A stretch of DNA of 64,000 nucleotides from Phallusia mammillata (taxonomy: Eukaryota > Chordata > Ascidiacea > Phlebobranchia > Ascidiidae), in NCBI GenBank assembly GCA_003260075.1, contig QLIY01000471.1, positions 5,287-69,286 on the forward strand. The letters are read 5' to 3'. A program made the position numbers and the translations under genes. Positions 11,973-25,988 of the stretch are shown here, piece by piece. Under the pieces are notes generated by a model that was given only the letters and a program-made list of their open reading frames with translations, ran no database searches and was not told the origin of the DNA. How positions within the stretch are numbered: position 1 is the stretch's first letter; each line of letters starts with the position of its first letter.

Positions 11973-14900
11973 TTATAGACAAGTAATGTGCTCTATTCGA
12001 CCGTCGGGATCTTCCTCAGATTGGAAGCTGATGGCTCGCTGTGAATCGTAGAAGTAACGTCTTGCGTGTAAGTGAGGCCTTGAATCAGTGACTGCACGAA
12101 TACTGGGTTGTGCTGATTTCGTGCCTTTGGTAACCGGAAGCCCTCGAGTCACTTTTTTACTGGGCGGAAAAATGGTGAGCATGACAGGTAGAAAGAAAAA
12201 CACGTGTATAATGCCGATTACAACAAGTATAATAAGTCCGATGAGCGGGGCGCGAAACCCATAGAAATCTTTGGCGAACAGTACTAGAGACGAGAATCCA
12301 AGGGCTAAAAGACAAATCAGATTTGGGGCTGCGTGTTGACGCAAAGCGATCTGAGACCAGTTTGATCGCCCTCCGTCATTTCCACCTGGAAAAAAAGAAA
12401 ATAAATAATATATAATGCATTAACACTGAAAAAAATTAGACTGACAAAACATATATCAATTGAGCCGCCTCAACTTTTTGTCGAATTATAGCTTTCCACT
12501 TCGAGATATTTTTTATCACAAAAATAACGGGTAAAGTAAAAGGTAATATTTCTGGATGTGTTATTGTCTGGACCTAGGAAAGCCAAAATCCTACAGTTGG
12601 TGTGTTTCAGATTCCTTGAAATTCCCTAAAGAGGCCAAATGAATCCTGAAAAGGGCCGAATATAGACCCGAAAGTTGGCAAAAATGCACCTAAAATGATG
12701 CCGAATGTGAAGTTAAGAGCTAATCAATCCGTTTTATTGAAACCCAAAACCTAACTTACAACGGTGATGCGTTCAATATTAGATACATATTTGAGACTGA
12801 GTGAACTCTTCGCGGTGTAGTTTTTACATTAACAAAACACTTACTTGTGAAAACATCCAGAAAGTCATACGCCAAACCGTTAGAGTAAGGTAAGGCAAAA
12901 ACCACACACGGTAAGGTGAAAGGATCTAGCCCGATGCGATGAAAGCTCAGGAACCCGCTAACACCAAACGCCATCGACATGGCCATCATAAACGAAAAGA
13001 AAGTCTGTGACAATGTTCTCAACAACAAACTAGCCGCAAGAATCACTAAAAATGCAAAACATTTTGTTTAAAATACATAACTGAACTTTTACTTTTTTTG
13101 TGAAATTTGAAGTGGTTGTTTTCGCAGATTTGAAGCAGACGCAATAAAGTTCTTGTAAAACGCAAAAGATTTTTGTGAATTTTGACAAATTGCAATATTG
13201 TGTTTTGAAGTTTGAACACATTGTGTAATGGCCCGTTGTCGTATGAATGCTACTAGTCACGGCTTACGCCTTTTCGTTTAGCGTTCGCCACAGTTGGTTG
13301 CGCGCAAAACACACTATAGGAATGTTAAGTATATACACGGTGCAATGTAAGTCAAGTATTTTAATGTTTTGACTGTCGAAAACCAAAACGGCGACAGAAC
13401 GTTTCCCACGTCTTTGGTTTGCCACAAAACACACCGTTGGACTAGAGGAAATTAATCAGCTTTAGATTTCCGCATTCAGCACAAAGTGAATCTCGTACCT
13501 AATCCAAAAACGGCAAGAATCAATATTGGTTGATCGAACGACTTCGCTGCGATGGTTGCCCACCAATTCAATTCCGAAGAATGAATAAAGAATTCTGGAA
13601 CGATGGTGGCGTTCCTCTCTTCGATTAACTGTCGAAACCATTCGAGTAAAACCCGTTTTTCGCCAGGTAAAACCGTGTCGTTGATTTCGTACACCCATCT
13701 GAAACATAAACAGTGAAACAAAAGTTCAAAAAAACATGCTAATCAATTGATATCCCACTAAACTAAAGTACATTAAAAACTTTCGAAAGGGTATTATGTC
13801 CCCAAAATGTATGTGCTTTCAAAGTTCATTACAAATATGTTACGTGAATTTAAAGCACTAAAGGCAAGCCATTGCTACATATGTTTGATCCCTTATTGAT
13901 CAGATGCAAACAGAGCTGGAAAATTATCTTACCTAAAACTAAACGTTGCATTCTCGGGATAATCATCTTGCAAAAATGTTTTTACATTAGTATAATTTCC
14001 AAACACCAAGTCCGAGGCATAATTGACGCGGAAATTGTCGGTCAGAGTAAAATTGCTCCATATTTCTGGCCAGTTCTTGTGTTCTGGAATGCTAACAAGT
14101 TCGTAGGTCACTTCTTCGGCAACAGGTTCAAATTCATATTCGAAGGTGTAGCCAGCCATGTTGTCGATATTATCGCTTAGCTGTTGTTGAGTTTGGAGCA
14201 TTTCTTCTTGGGTACCGTACCTAAATTTTCTTTTTGTTGTTAATTTCGGCATACAACCTACAGTTACACGGTCTGAATTGAACGACAGGCAATTACTCAC
14301 AGTACGTATTGACTAAGCCAATTGTCTTTGAGACCCCGGCAGACAGCAGAATACGACGAGATACCTCGGTGAATTCGGTAAAGCTCTTGTAACACCTCCG
14401 GTTGCCAGGGGTAACCGTGAAACTGGCCTAAAACAGCGAATCTGGGTCCAAACGGTTTAAAATCGTTCTCAATTGATTCCAAGTAATTAAAGGCACTGGT
14501 TGTCTAAAACGTAAACAGTTTTCAAATAAAATTTCAGTGTTGTTGTGTTACATTAAAAACTTCAAAACCCTGTATTTGTGTTTAAAAAATGAGACACATG
14601 TCTATGCACTATCATTAGCAATCAATTTCAATACTCACTGGGGATAGCAACATTCGTGGTTCAATGATTTCGGGGGGGGGGACTGTATTTGTGTTAAAAA
14701 AATGAGACACATGTCTATGCACTATCATTAGCAATTAATTTCAATACTCACTGGGGATAGCAACATTCGTGGTTCAATGATTTCTGTAAAATGAAGACAA
14801 CCGACGTATCCGAAAGACAGGTACGTTAAGTAGAAAAGTACTGTGGTCGGTCTGGCGTAATTTGTCACAACTCCCTCGAAATAAGCTTGCATCATGTCAA

Positions 14901-17900
14901 GCAGTTTCTTTTTGATTTTCTAGGAACAAAAAGTCTTACAAGACAAGCTAAACAATTTTTTGTGTGTAAACTTTGAAGACTTGCACCTGTCTCGTTGTCT
15001 TACGGGTCTTGATTTTGCGATGCGCTCGTCTTCGGCGCAATGGGGCTTGGGGAACTTCAGGAGGCCTATTAAGAAAAACATGTTTTGTGTAGTAAATGCC
15101 CCACAGTTGCTTTAAGCCTCTAGTCGAAACCATAAGCACGCCAGTGTTATGTCGTTTAGTAGAGTAATCCTAAAATTGTCTCGCTCGTTTTCGTTAAATC
15201 CAGCACGCATGCACCAACAGTGATGTCGACAAGGAACAATGTGATATCGAACAAGCTCATAAAAGATTCATGACCATCTTATCTTGTAACAAGCGGCAAC
15301 CGTCAATCCTAAATACATGTGAGCGCTTAAGTCACCTCTCTTCAAGCAGGACTCGTTCTTCAGCTTCAGACGACAAAGATTTCGCACGTGATCGCATAAC
15401 AATGTCATGGAGCGTTGCGATTGGTTGACGCAGGCGGCGTTCAAAAAGTCGCGCGCACGCGGGAGAGAAAGTCAGTTGGATGACAAAGTTGAGGCTGAAA
15501 CCTGAAATGTATACAACAGGTGAAATGATATTCATACACAAATCTTGTTAACTTGCATAAACAACGCTAAGTTATTCACAAAACGTGATACGACCCTTTG
15601 TATGCAATTACATACCACATGGCGTCAATTCAAACTAAAATACACACACAAGGTCAAAATATAGCAATTCATTATTCATACGTAACAATGATCTTTGCCA
15701 TAAGCTGATACCATTATGTTTTGTTGGTCTGTAAACAAAATAGACGTGTATGTCCCAAACTTACCAATACACACGGTGCTACTAAATTGTCGAAAAGATA
15801 GAACCTTTGTTGATGCCAACGAAGTTGCCAGAAATGCAACGATGAAAGCTAGATAGCAGATAAACGAAGACACCAAGGCTGTACGGAAAAGCTTCACGTA
15901 ATTCTTCACATCTGCAAATTTGACTTAAACACTTTAACATTACGTCCAAACCTGTCACTTTACCAAGCGCCTACAGAAATAGGAACCAATTTAACTGACC
16001 AGAAAGTGGTTTTGCGGAAGGCGTTATTTCTTCAGCATCAGGTGTGCTTTGTTTGTTGAGTGTTTGACACTTGAACAGTAAAACGTTCCGAAAACGCATT
16101 TGGATGAGCGATTGAAAAGCTAAAAAAAATGTGAAAAACGTTGATGAAAAGACCGAAAACCGAAGACGATGTCCATTACCGGCAACAAAAACAGCGGCCT
16201 GCACAAAATTGAAGCTGGATGTTCCGATCGATAGAAGGTGGATAGTGAAAGTGCTGCCCAACGTCATAGCAAGCGACGCAGCGGAACATATAGCGAGAAA
16301 GGCGGCTCTAAAAATGTCACATGTGTCAACGGAAAACTAATGGACAAAAGTATTTTCTTAATGCACAGGCAAGCATACACATTATTCGAAAATAAGAAAC
16401 TATATAACACTGTACACGGATCTGTTCATAAGTTTAATGAGGAAAATAACAGCCCCAATTGACGTAAAAAACGACATGCTTTATTATTCAAACGTACGGG
16501 TGTAACTGATGTCGCCCCTCACTGATGATGACATCAGAATTTACCGAAACGTTTGAATAAAAAAGCATGCTGTTTTTTACGTCTATTTAGGCCGTCATTT
16601 TCCTCATTAAATATGCTATGCCGTTTGATAATAAATGTTTCATTTATCACTATGGAATCCATCACACGGCCATTTCGTGTTGACCGAGGATCGAAACTGG
16701 TCTTACATGCAAATTCCATCAAGGAAAGTGAAATAAATTGCTAACAAAAGCGATGTGACGCAGCAGAGAAAGATCACGTGAACAATCTTTAGTCCAATCA
16801 GCGACTGCCACTCTCGTCCAATGCTCTCAGTCGTCATAGCAATTAGAGGCGTTCCATCGAAGTTTTGATTCAGCATTATTTCTTCAAATCGTTTCAACCA
16901 AAGTCTAAAAGAATTTAAGTTGCACAGAATATATAGATGTGTTGACCTAGAAAATGTGCCATAGTTGTGGTGTAGATAAGTAGTCGGCAACCACCGGGCC
17001 GCGGCCCAGTGCCGCTCCTGAACGGTTTGTTACCGGGCCGCATAAAACTTACTCAAGGTTCGCATTGAATCAAAGTTGTAATGACTGTAATTAGTTTTCA
17101 GTGCTGAACATTTGTGGCTTTTACAGGCGGTCCGTTATTAAAAGTTTAGTTTCAAACCGGTTTGTAGTCCAAAAAAGGTTGCCAACCCCTGGCGTAGATA
17201 ACTTACTCTGAAGATCTAGTTGCAGTATTGTTGGACACATCAAGAAGATAAGAGATGTGAAAAGCTCGGGCTGCCATAAGGTAGCTTCTGATCTGATCTA
17301 TTAGACCGATGTTCTTTTCCAAGAACACTACAAAGAAGGGAAACAAGTGAATTCAATCCCCAACCGAGATTTCTTGCCATATTTATCCTACGCTTCTTTC
17401 AATTTTAACCCCTGTTGTTCATACCCTTTTCTACAGAGACTACAGAGGCTGACATGCATATCTCTAAGCTTATTTTTGAATCGTACAGCAAAATGATTGT
17501 TTTATAGTTATTTAGCTTGTTACTTCTAGTGTTTTGTAAACAATGCACAAAAGACTGGGAGCATAATTTGTGCAATTTGGAAGTTGTTTACCTTTTTTGA
17601 AGTTTTCATCTGTGTCATAATCGTATTCAGATCGCATCGACGCGGGGAAATTCATGTTTGCCGGGTTTAACCCCACTTCCACGTATGGGGCGCTAATTTC
17701 ATCGTCCACAAGAATTTCCAATCGCTGTGTTTTGTCATTCCTCGACCTGATATTAATAATGCATGGCTTAAAAAACACGCGACACTTTCAATCATTGTCG
17801 CATTTATCGTCAGCCTAAGGCCGAAAAGACAACAGTCAAAACGGAATTAGGTAAGTTTCGATTGGTTCCAACAACGTGTTTCCAATATTAAGAATAAAAT

Positions 17901-19940
17901 ATGTCAAACGTTTTTGGGGCACAGATTTTCACATTTCAGTTCTAATGACAAAATATATTATGTAAAATAAACACTAGATACGGATCTGTTTATAAGTTTA
18001 ATGATGAAAATAACGGCCCAAATAGACGTAAAAAGCGACATGATTCATTGTTCCAACGTTTCGGCAAATGTTCGTGCCACAATGAAGAACGTTGCTTTTT
18101 ATCACTTTTTGGGCCGTCATTTTAAAAATTAAAAAGAGCAAATTTACGCAGCAAAATGCAAAAAGGCTGTCATATTAACAAAACGTGCACGAACCTTTGA
18201 AACACGTCCAAGAGCGGATCAAGATAACAGTTGCCGTTCTCTGCAGTTTTCATTGTGGACCTGTCCAATTGTTTCAAACAAACATCCCTAAGCAAAATAA
18301 TAAATGGTCAGGTATTGTCACCTACATAAACTTGTTTAAGGTGTGTAGGTTGTGGGGATCATACCATTTGTAAGTTACTTCCACAACAAAAATTGCCTTG
18401 AAATAAGTGCCAGGGCTTAAGCGACCTAATGTCAATTTAAGTTAACCCTTTCCGTTCAAGGTCATACAATCAAACGAGTGAGACACTTCTATTGATCAGG
18501 ACAACAATTATGTCGGAAATAATCGATATGTCTATTTCAGCATTCAAATCCCGTTAGCGTTTCCACTCATAGAGATTAGGTACGGATTAACTCATTAGTA
18601 GTCATGGGCACGGTTCCAGGTTCGATGATATTTGAGGTTGTGCGCTTGCGTATTTGCATTTCCCAATACTTTCGTTAAAGAACAAAAACTGATTTCAGTT
18701 AAATCAATATGGCGCCATTGCTGTGTATGGATTATTTATACCAGTACCACTTTGTGCGATTTTGCGCGATTGTGGTTTCCATAAGATTGACCAAATGCGA
18801 TTTCGGTCGACCTATATGTATAGTTTTTAGGCCTAGTTATAGTACTACGTTTTCAAAAATGTATAAACATATTAAAGTGCTTACTGGTAAGAGATGGTAG
18901 TATTTGACAATGGATCAAATGTAGAGATTTCGGCAACCATTTGGTGTAGCTTAAGCACCTCCGAAATCGTATCGTCTGTAACCAAATTTTTCTTCGATCT
19001 TGATCTTATAATTATTTGACCACAGCTTGATGTGTAGCCGACCTGTGCCCAGGTGCTCCCAAACCACGTCTGCAAATCAAGAAGGAGATTTGCTAAAATG
19101 TATGATTGAAAAATACTGTGAGCGCAAATTAGTTTTTTTCAAATTTTGATGGGATTTTCCTTGGACAGAGCCACGATCAGGCAGCTTGTGTTGTTTGTTG
19201 AAATTAAATCAAATCACGTAAGGTTTTAAACCAACATTGCTAAAGCCAAGGTAATTTGTTGAAAACATAATCGTGTGTTTTGTTTGTGAATGGAACGTTA
19301 TCTAAAGAAGCCTATAAAACCAGACATATCTCTTAGCCTATACACAACCGTTTTTAAATTGCGACCCTCCTTATATCGGTGCTGCACAGCAATATTCCAT
19401 TTCCTTGATTTTGAACAAAATGAATTGAACCGCTTTGTTTTACTGTGCAAATAATCCTTTTCACAATGGCCAGGGAATCGATTTTTTGCCAACACTCAAA
19501 CTCGATACCAACTCACGTTTTCAAATCTCTTCAATCGACCATCTGTGTTGCTGTTCAATACAAACATGTCTTTGATTGTAGAAGCAAACGGTTCTTGTGG
19601 CTTAGGTGTAACAAGAGCTACGACCCCCAGCACTAAGGCTAACAGCGCTGGAACGACTACGAACCAAGTTTCGTGATTGAACACAGCGTTTCCGAATGAA
19701 TCTGAAAGCAACTGCAACACACACAAATGTATATGTAGAACTTTCTGTTAGGAAAATATAGATTGTGATATCTATAGTCACGAAATCAACACTAAGCCAG
19801 GCCGAGTTTGCCCACATACCAAACACCATTATTGCCTAAAAAGGGACTTGTTTACCAACCTCAAGTATGTAGATCGTCTTGGAACGACATTTTGCGAAGA
19901 ACGAAAACACAGCGCTTTTACGCTTTGGTTCCATTGTCAT
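11973..19940 (-). CDS. Patched-domain (SSD/RND-type) membrane protein
   Basis: Polytopic membrane protein of the patched-related (PTCHD/PTR/Dispatched-like) family, about 1,033 residues in 18 exons: 19860-19940, 19517-19711, 18885-19069, 18195-18287, 17592-17746, 17207-17327, 16746-16904, 16180-16307, 16000-16119, 15765-15911, 15336-15501, 14987-15065, 14752-14919, 14301-14503, 13933-14220, 13499-13698, 12845-13045, 11973-12385. Splice phases agree. Family signs are an N-terminal membrane helix (WFVVVPALLALVLGVV), a first extracellular loop with DVCLKQL, the AARAFHISYLLD segment, sterol-sensing-domain-like helices (AAFLAICSAASLAMTLG), a second half with the helix MMAMSMAFGVSGFLSF, and a short basic cytoplasmic tail. 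The GxxxD proton-relay motif survives in the second half (GLAYD) but is absent at the expected place in the first. Orthology to a named vertebrate gene is unclear. The role, probably sterol/lipid or ligand export, is inferred from the family only. Confidence 0.85.
14571..14784. repeat. Poly-G junction duplicating the end of a patched-like exon
   Basis: Segment 14571-14671, then 10 G (14672-14681), then a near copy at 14682-14784. The repeated piece includes the last bases of exon 13 (14752-14919) and its donor. The left copy is an orphan fragment. Confidence 0.85.
16433..16611. mobile_element. Fold-back element, copy 1
   Basis: A long imperfect inverted repeat. The left arm (16433-16500) and right arm (16545-16611) pair over about 65 bases: TTTAATGAGGAAAATAAC against the end TTTTCCTCATTAAA, and ACGACATGCTTTATTATTC against GAATAAAAAAGCATGC. 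About 45 bases of centre contain CACTGATGATGACATCAG and CGAAACGT. Just left lies CGGATCTGTTCATAAG, shared by all three copies. It sits in an intron of the patched-like gene. Confidence 0.8.
16980..17193. mobile_element. hAT-like MITE with 8-bp target duplication
   Basis: Ends TAGTCGGCAACC and GGTTGCCAACCCCTG are inverted. GTAGATAA flanks it on both sides (16972-16979 and 17194-17201). It contains no ORF. Confidence 0.8.
17997..18133. mobile_element. Fold-back element, copy 2 (centre inverted)
   Basis: Arms match copy 1 (TTTAATGATGAAAATAACGG on the left, GGGCCGTCATTTT on the right), and the same CGGATCTGTT flank lies to the left. The central CGAAACGTT-containing segment is in the opposite orientation to copy 1. 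Intron of the patched-like gene. Confidence 0.75.
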
Positions 19941-21701
19941 GCAGTTACAACACATTTTTTTAAGCAGACAGTTGAATTGTTCTGACTATACATTTCGCAC
20001 TGGGAAACATTTTGCTAATACTTCAGGATAAAACCATGTATTATCAGTTTGTAAACGATTGCCAGTTCGCCAGTTTGCAAACAAGAGTTTTTCTGTTCGC
20101 CAGTTACATTTCTAATATTTAACTCCAAAGTGCAAGCTTTGTTCACTATCAAGCAATACCTATTAAAAACGTAACGCATTCCTTTAAATGTGCCGAAAAC
20201 GGCAAACGCTGAAGGTGTACATGATCTTAAACCAAACACGTTGTCTTATACCGTTTTTCGGACAACATAGGCTTAACCTACACAATACCTTCTTTAATTG
20301 AGCCTAACTGACAACTTTGACGTTTTACACACAAACAAATACAAGCTGTCAGTCCTTTCTGAAATATGTCTATGCTCTACCAAGTTGAACAGTTGACTGA
20401 GAGGTTGCTTGTTAAGTTTCGCTTCGTTGCATTCGCTCAATTCCTGTTTTATAAACTGCTACGGCTAGGTGAGCAAACCGCATTTTATTGAAGCCTGCTG
20501 AAGTGTTATAAAGCGTGTATGACCCGACGTGAGGCCGAGCCACACTTCCTCGAGATTGAACAAAATCTATGTGCTGTAGCTTGGTCGATGATCGGTGACT
20601 GCGATTAGGAGTCTCTTGAGAATTAAGCCATGGATCACATGAGAAAACGGCGCCATGTCTTGCATTCCAAGGTGATACATGGATTGTAGCTAGGATAAAA
20701 TCTGTTACACTCTCCAGCTGCATGAGGGAAACAACCAAAGACTTGCAAAGCTCACCACGATATGATAATTGTTTCAACTTGGCAAATCGTTGGTAGGACA
20801 GTCAACTTGGCAAATCGTTTGTAATACAAGATTTGTGTTTTTATTTGGTGTATTTGTTTGTTTTCGTGGGTAGCAGCGCTAAAACTACGTGCGATTGGTT
20901 GGGTGTGAAAACGAGCCTCAGAGTTGTAAGTCAGGTCGGCTTTGAGCACGATAGGAAACGGTTTTGCGACAGGAAAACATGGCTATAACACTGCGCTATG
21001 TAGGAATGTAACTTAAATCTCACCAATTGTTATGGAAACCGAAGAAAAACATGTAACACGTGGGCAATCCCAGAAATCACTGCCACACTCACATGACTTC
21101 ATGCACAATGCTTACCAAGCTATGCGACAGTGTAGAAAAATCACGCTTCACGTGAGTATCGTACAAGAACGCTGCGTCAACAAATACATTGTAATGCCTA
21201 AAAAGAATATTGTAAAAGCATTGGATCAGGTATGATGGAAAAGGCAATTCCAATGAGGTTGTTGTGAGGACGTCACAACATATTATGGTAAAATATGGGA
21301 CCGGGTTCGATGGAAAGGGGGGGGGGTTCGTCGCATTGTGACGTCACAACATATTATGGTAAAATATGGGACCGGGTTCGATGGAAAGAGTAATACTTCT
21401 TGATAGTTCTCTCAAGATTTTCGAATTGACCCCTCGAAGGGTCTGTCGTTGAGAGCTGCCCCAAGGGGGGCACGCGACGCAAGCGTGGACTTTAAAAACG
21501 TAAAAGACCAGAATTCGCGATCCCACAACGCAAAAAGAAGAAAGGCCCATCCCTCCTCTCGACCTTGCATCCCTTCAAATGACCTAGTATTAGTAGCAAC
21601 CTGCCCAATAGCTACTTTATATATTTGTATCTTTTCCTTACAATGGTTTTTTACACTTGCAGTGGCACCAAAATTCAAAACGAAACACGATCTGTGGACT
21701 A

Positions 21702-22150
21702 TGTCAGTGGTCTTCAACCTGTGGGTCGCAACCCCAAGTGCCTAAACTTTTTCTGGGGTCGCTATAAATTCAATCTTTCGGCTTTTAAGTTCTTTACCAA
21801 AAAAATGACACGTTTTTGTCCCAGTTCGCAACCTTTGCTCAAGTTTTGCAGTACATCTTAGTACTTCGTGTCACAATCCAATCATTGTGATGCAATAGTC
21901 TATTTAAAAAAAACGTTATCCAACCCATTGTTACGCGATAAAGACCCATGAATGGCATATTGTGTCCAAAATAATACAGCGGGTATAGGGAAAAATACAT
22001 AAATTAACTGATTTCTGCAAACTGGTAAGGCCAAATTTAATAAAACTTTTGGGTTCTGACATTTGAGCGTAATAATGCACACTGAATGCTAATATTTGAA
22101 GTCTACTTAAAAATTAAGCGGGCATATTTACATGAAAATATGTTTTTGTA
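21702..22150. mobile_element. Old hAT-like element, inverted relative of 11210-11760
   Basis: Starts CAGTGGTCTTCAACCTGTGG followed by GGGTCGC. Internal blocks (CCAACCCATTGTTACGCGAT, TTCGCAACCTTTGCTCAAG) match the copy near 11.2-11.8 kb in reverse. Confidence 0.55.
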
Positions 22151-23098
22151 TCACTACAATGATTGTCTTTTTATGTAAGCTGCACTTTCACCCCTGTTTA
22201 AATCGTTTTGGTCTCTGATTTATTCCATACAACTTTGAATAATTGATTTACTTTGTGCAACCTTTTATTTTGATTATACCCTAGTATTTTTTTCGTTGTG
22301 TTATTTTTTTCTGGGCTTCTGTTGTTAAAATGTATTTTTGCTTTTTAGAGTTATTCTTGCTATTTTATTTCATTTAACGCGTGTTGATATAAAATGCGAG
22401 TACGCGTTTGTATCTACAAAAAATCAATTAATGCACTTGCTTGCAGCCGACAAAGGGGTGAGTGCATGATGATTTGTTGCCTGAGTATATAAGATTGTAC
22501 GTTATGTATCATTGTTGGGGCGAATAGTTTTTGAAAGCAATATTTGTGTTCATGAACGCGCAGTTGCTATAGCCTACAACCCATCTACAAGCCGGGCAGG
22601 GATTTTCTAGTCCGCTGTTCAACTTTAAAACTCTTCGCCAGTTTCGGACTTTGCGTTAGGCTACAACTCCTATTGTACAAAACCTACTGGTATAACATAC
22701 TAATTTGTTTTTACACAAGGTTCTTTTGTTTTAAAAGTTTATTTCCCTAAATAAACGCAAAAATCGTTTAAAAAAGTGGACCGAAACACCACAGCTTAAT
22801 TGTAACAGGTCTTGATAAAAGCCATCACACCACGACAAGGTGCCAGCCATTCGTGACGGAAAAATGTGTGCCGATTTTTTTTGGATGCAAAGTGCAAGTT
22901 GCACTTGGTATAGGGGTTGGTGGCTATGGCACGAATAATTTCGGTGAAATATTGAGATTTCTCTCGTTTTTTTCATCAATGTAGGAAAGATTCAATAAAT
23001 GTCCATTCATCAATGTATTGTAGGAAGTAATAAACTCCCTATACGCCCCCAACTCCTTTTTGCAGTCGCACAAGATCTTATTATCATACCCCCCCCCC

Positions 23099-23168
23099 AT
23101 TCAGCGTTACTCGGAAACATTTGGCGGGCCGCATAAACTCCTTTGGGGCCGTAGTTTGCCCACCCCTG
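23099..23168. mobile_element. Right end of a hAT-like element beside a C run
   Basis: Ends with GCGGGCCGC-type sequence then TTTGCCCACCCCTG, the usual right end of this window's hAT family. The left part is replaced by a C run (23089-23098). The host sequence around it is duplicated on both sides. Confidence 0.55.
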
Positions 23169-24846
23169 ATGTAGGAAGTAATAAACTCCCTATACGCCCC
23201 CAACTCCCTTTTGCAGTCGCACAAGATCTTATTATCATTGGTATGCATGGACTCCGTTAGGAGACAGTGCGGTGTGTCTACTGCTGCAGCATGGCATACC
23301 TAAAACAGTTGTATGTAGTCATTATAATCAGACGTGTATCAGGAATATAGCTTTCTTACGTGACAAGTTGTTATTTGCTGCCCACTCACCAGACCAGATT
23401 TCCGTTTGGGAAGCAACTAAGATATGACACCCTCGAGAGTTGCTCGGTCCCTGATGCGAGCAACGAGTTCTAGGAAGCATTCCCTGAAAGAAAAGAATCA
23501 TGACAACAAGTAAACCAATACAACATACAAGTTTATAGAGCTCTTCTGGCAAATGTATTGTTATTCCGACGTCCTATGCAGGTCGCCTCCATCAGGGTAA
23601 ATAACACTACATACATATAATACCTTGCTGTAAGGTCAATGCCCTCAAAAACCCATTGTTCGCGAAAGGGTCTGAGCGTTAGAGCCGCTTTTTCTTTTCG
23701 CCACCATGGTTTCATCTATGGCCACAATGTGGCCAACACCACCGATCACGTGTGGCCTTGCAATAGATCTTGGGAGCATATCTGCGATTCGGTGTAATTT
23801 AAATGTAGTCATATAAAAACGAAAAAAATACCAAATTTCCTATACCTCAGGCAGAAAATTACACCAATCGATGCAAACGCATTCTTGCATTAACACGTCT
23901 TGTGTGACGTCACGTGTCCAAAGGTTAACAACTGATGACTTTTTTTCCTTTCGTATACGATAGAGACACAACTTTTCTACAACTCTAAAAAGCTATTAAA
24001 AAATCACTCCAACACTTAAAAGGTAAATGAACTATGAAATAACGTACCCCAGAATGACACCGTCAAACATATCCATCAAGCTTGATTGGATCCCATCTTT
24101 TTTCGACCATATTGCACCTGCAACTGGGACACGACATACTACTATTTGCAAGAAGGCTAAACTCGCGACAAAAACAATGACCTTTTGCCGATCACGAAGC
24201 ACGCCCATTTCTGACATTTTCATCACATTAATGCTGTTTAAAGACATTTTGCGCACATCTACTACCTCAATTATAAACTACGATGAATGTTTCACAAAAC
24301 TTCGTTTTTTAAAGCCCTGCATTACTCTATGATGACGTCATTATATGTATGACGTATCCGGGTTATGATGTAGTTCATTGCATATCAATATCGTAAGGTT
24401 ACGTCATAGGGTTAGGAAGTTATTGCGTTTGGTCAAAAAAGTAGCTACACCAGAACCTTAAACACATATAGACAAAGTGAATCACCAATAATCGCCAACG
24501 GCTTTTCTAACAAACGACGCAGCACCGTACTTCACGGAAGTCAGCAACGAAAAGAACTAAACTACGTTGCGTTATCACACAAAACTGTCAGTCGATTGTT
24601 ACATCACACAACGCAATAGGTTGCAACACAAGTTGCAGTGAGAAAAAGCGGGAATCAATAGAAATCGGTAATTACTGGCAAATAAAATGTAACAATTTAT
24701 GTTGCAATTCAAGCAACTTTTGGGCCTTTTGTGGGCTTTGTTTATTAAAAAAAAGGTTTCGGTTTCATGGATTTGCTTGCAAAGTTACTTTGAGGGTGGG
24801 TTGAGTTCGGCCCCGTTTAGAACTCCTTTATGGAGACACTTTATGG

Positions 24847-25165
24847 CAGGGGTGTGCAACCTTTGTTACTGTAGGGCCAAATATAATTGCCAAATTTAGA
24901 TTACGGGCCGCACCTGTGTATGACACAAGGTGATTTCAATTTGTTGCTAACCAAATATGCTCAACTACAAGTAAAATTTGCATTTGATTCTAGTCACATA
25001 TTGCCAGGTTGCAGAAAAATAGCATTGGACGCATTAATCTGCTCAAAAACATGTATTAGTTAGACTCGTTTGTCAGTACATTTAAAATCCAAGCGTCTCT
25101 GCGGGCCGCACAACCTTTAATTAAGGGTCGCATTTGGCCCGCGGGCCGCAGGTTGCACACCCCTG
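24847..25165. mobile_element. hAT-like MITE
   Basis: Perfect inverted ends CAGGGGTGTGCAACC and GGTTGCACACCCCTG. The flanks CTTTATGG and CTTTAAGG match at 7 of 8 bases. GGGCCGC-rich subterminal sequence at both ends, and no transposase ORF. Confidence 0.9.
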
Positions 25166-25988
25166 CTTTAAGGCACAATTATGTTTCACATTTGGTTTAC
25201 GATGTTATAAACTTTTTTTTTCAAAGCGTATTTCAGTGTGGAAATTATATGAAATAGTTATGGGTTGTTGTGTTGGAAAGAATTCTTTTAAATATTTTCG
25301 AAATAGCCTACTTAAGCTAATTGTTTTGCTTTGGGTATAGTACGTTTGTTAAGGGGTCGCTTGGTAGGCTATTAGAAAACCTCTAAAGGGGGTCGCAAAG
25401 CAAAAAAAGGTTCAAAACTACTGCCTAAACCGACCAAAAAATTCCTAATTTTTATGCAATTGGCTTTCTGCGTTCGAGACCGGAAACGGCAAGATGAAAT
25501 GGTACTTTTAGTAACGATTAGAACATTATTTTCTTTTTACTGAAACTGTTTAGGCTATAGGCTATATTTTTTGCATTTTTCTCTATAGCCTATAGCACTT
25601 GCGGTCCAAGAGCAAAACCGTTTTGAATCCGAATACAGCATCCTTATAACTTAATTAGAAGTTTTCTACCGTAGTGTGTTTATCATACATTTTGCTGTAC
25701 AGAAAACTCCTAAAATTGTAGTTATTGCTCATGTCGCCATAGCCTAGGCTAAATCTAATTTAATCCTTTTCAATGTTTCGGGCTTTTTATATTAAAAAAG
25801 CCAAAAACACAACCATAGACGATTAGACGTATATATTTGCTAATGCTGTTGAAGCCTATAACTGTTGTGTGAGATACTAGGCTATAGCCTATGCTAAAAA
25901 GAAGTCACGGGGAAAGTTTGCATAAAAATCTTTCGCAATTGGGTTTTTGGGTTGCGTCTTCGCGACCCCCTCATAAATGTCTGGCGAC

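Noticed and set aside
16433..16611. A hammerhead ribozyme in the fold-back element
   Set aside because: CTGATGATGACATCAG forms its own hairpin instead of a core plus stem II, and stem I does not pair next to the core; kept only as a resemblance.
20412..20777. A 121-codon ORF on the minus strand
   Set aside because: No domain, no splice context, and it lies in repeat-rich DNA; not enough to call a gene.
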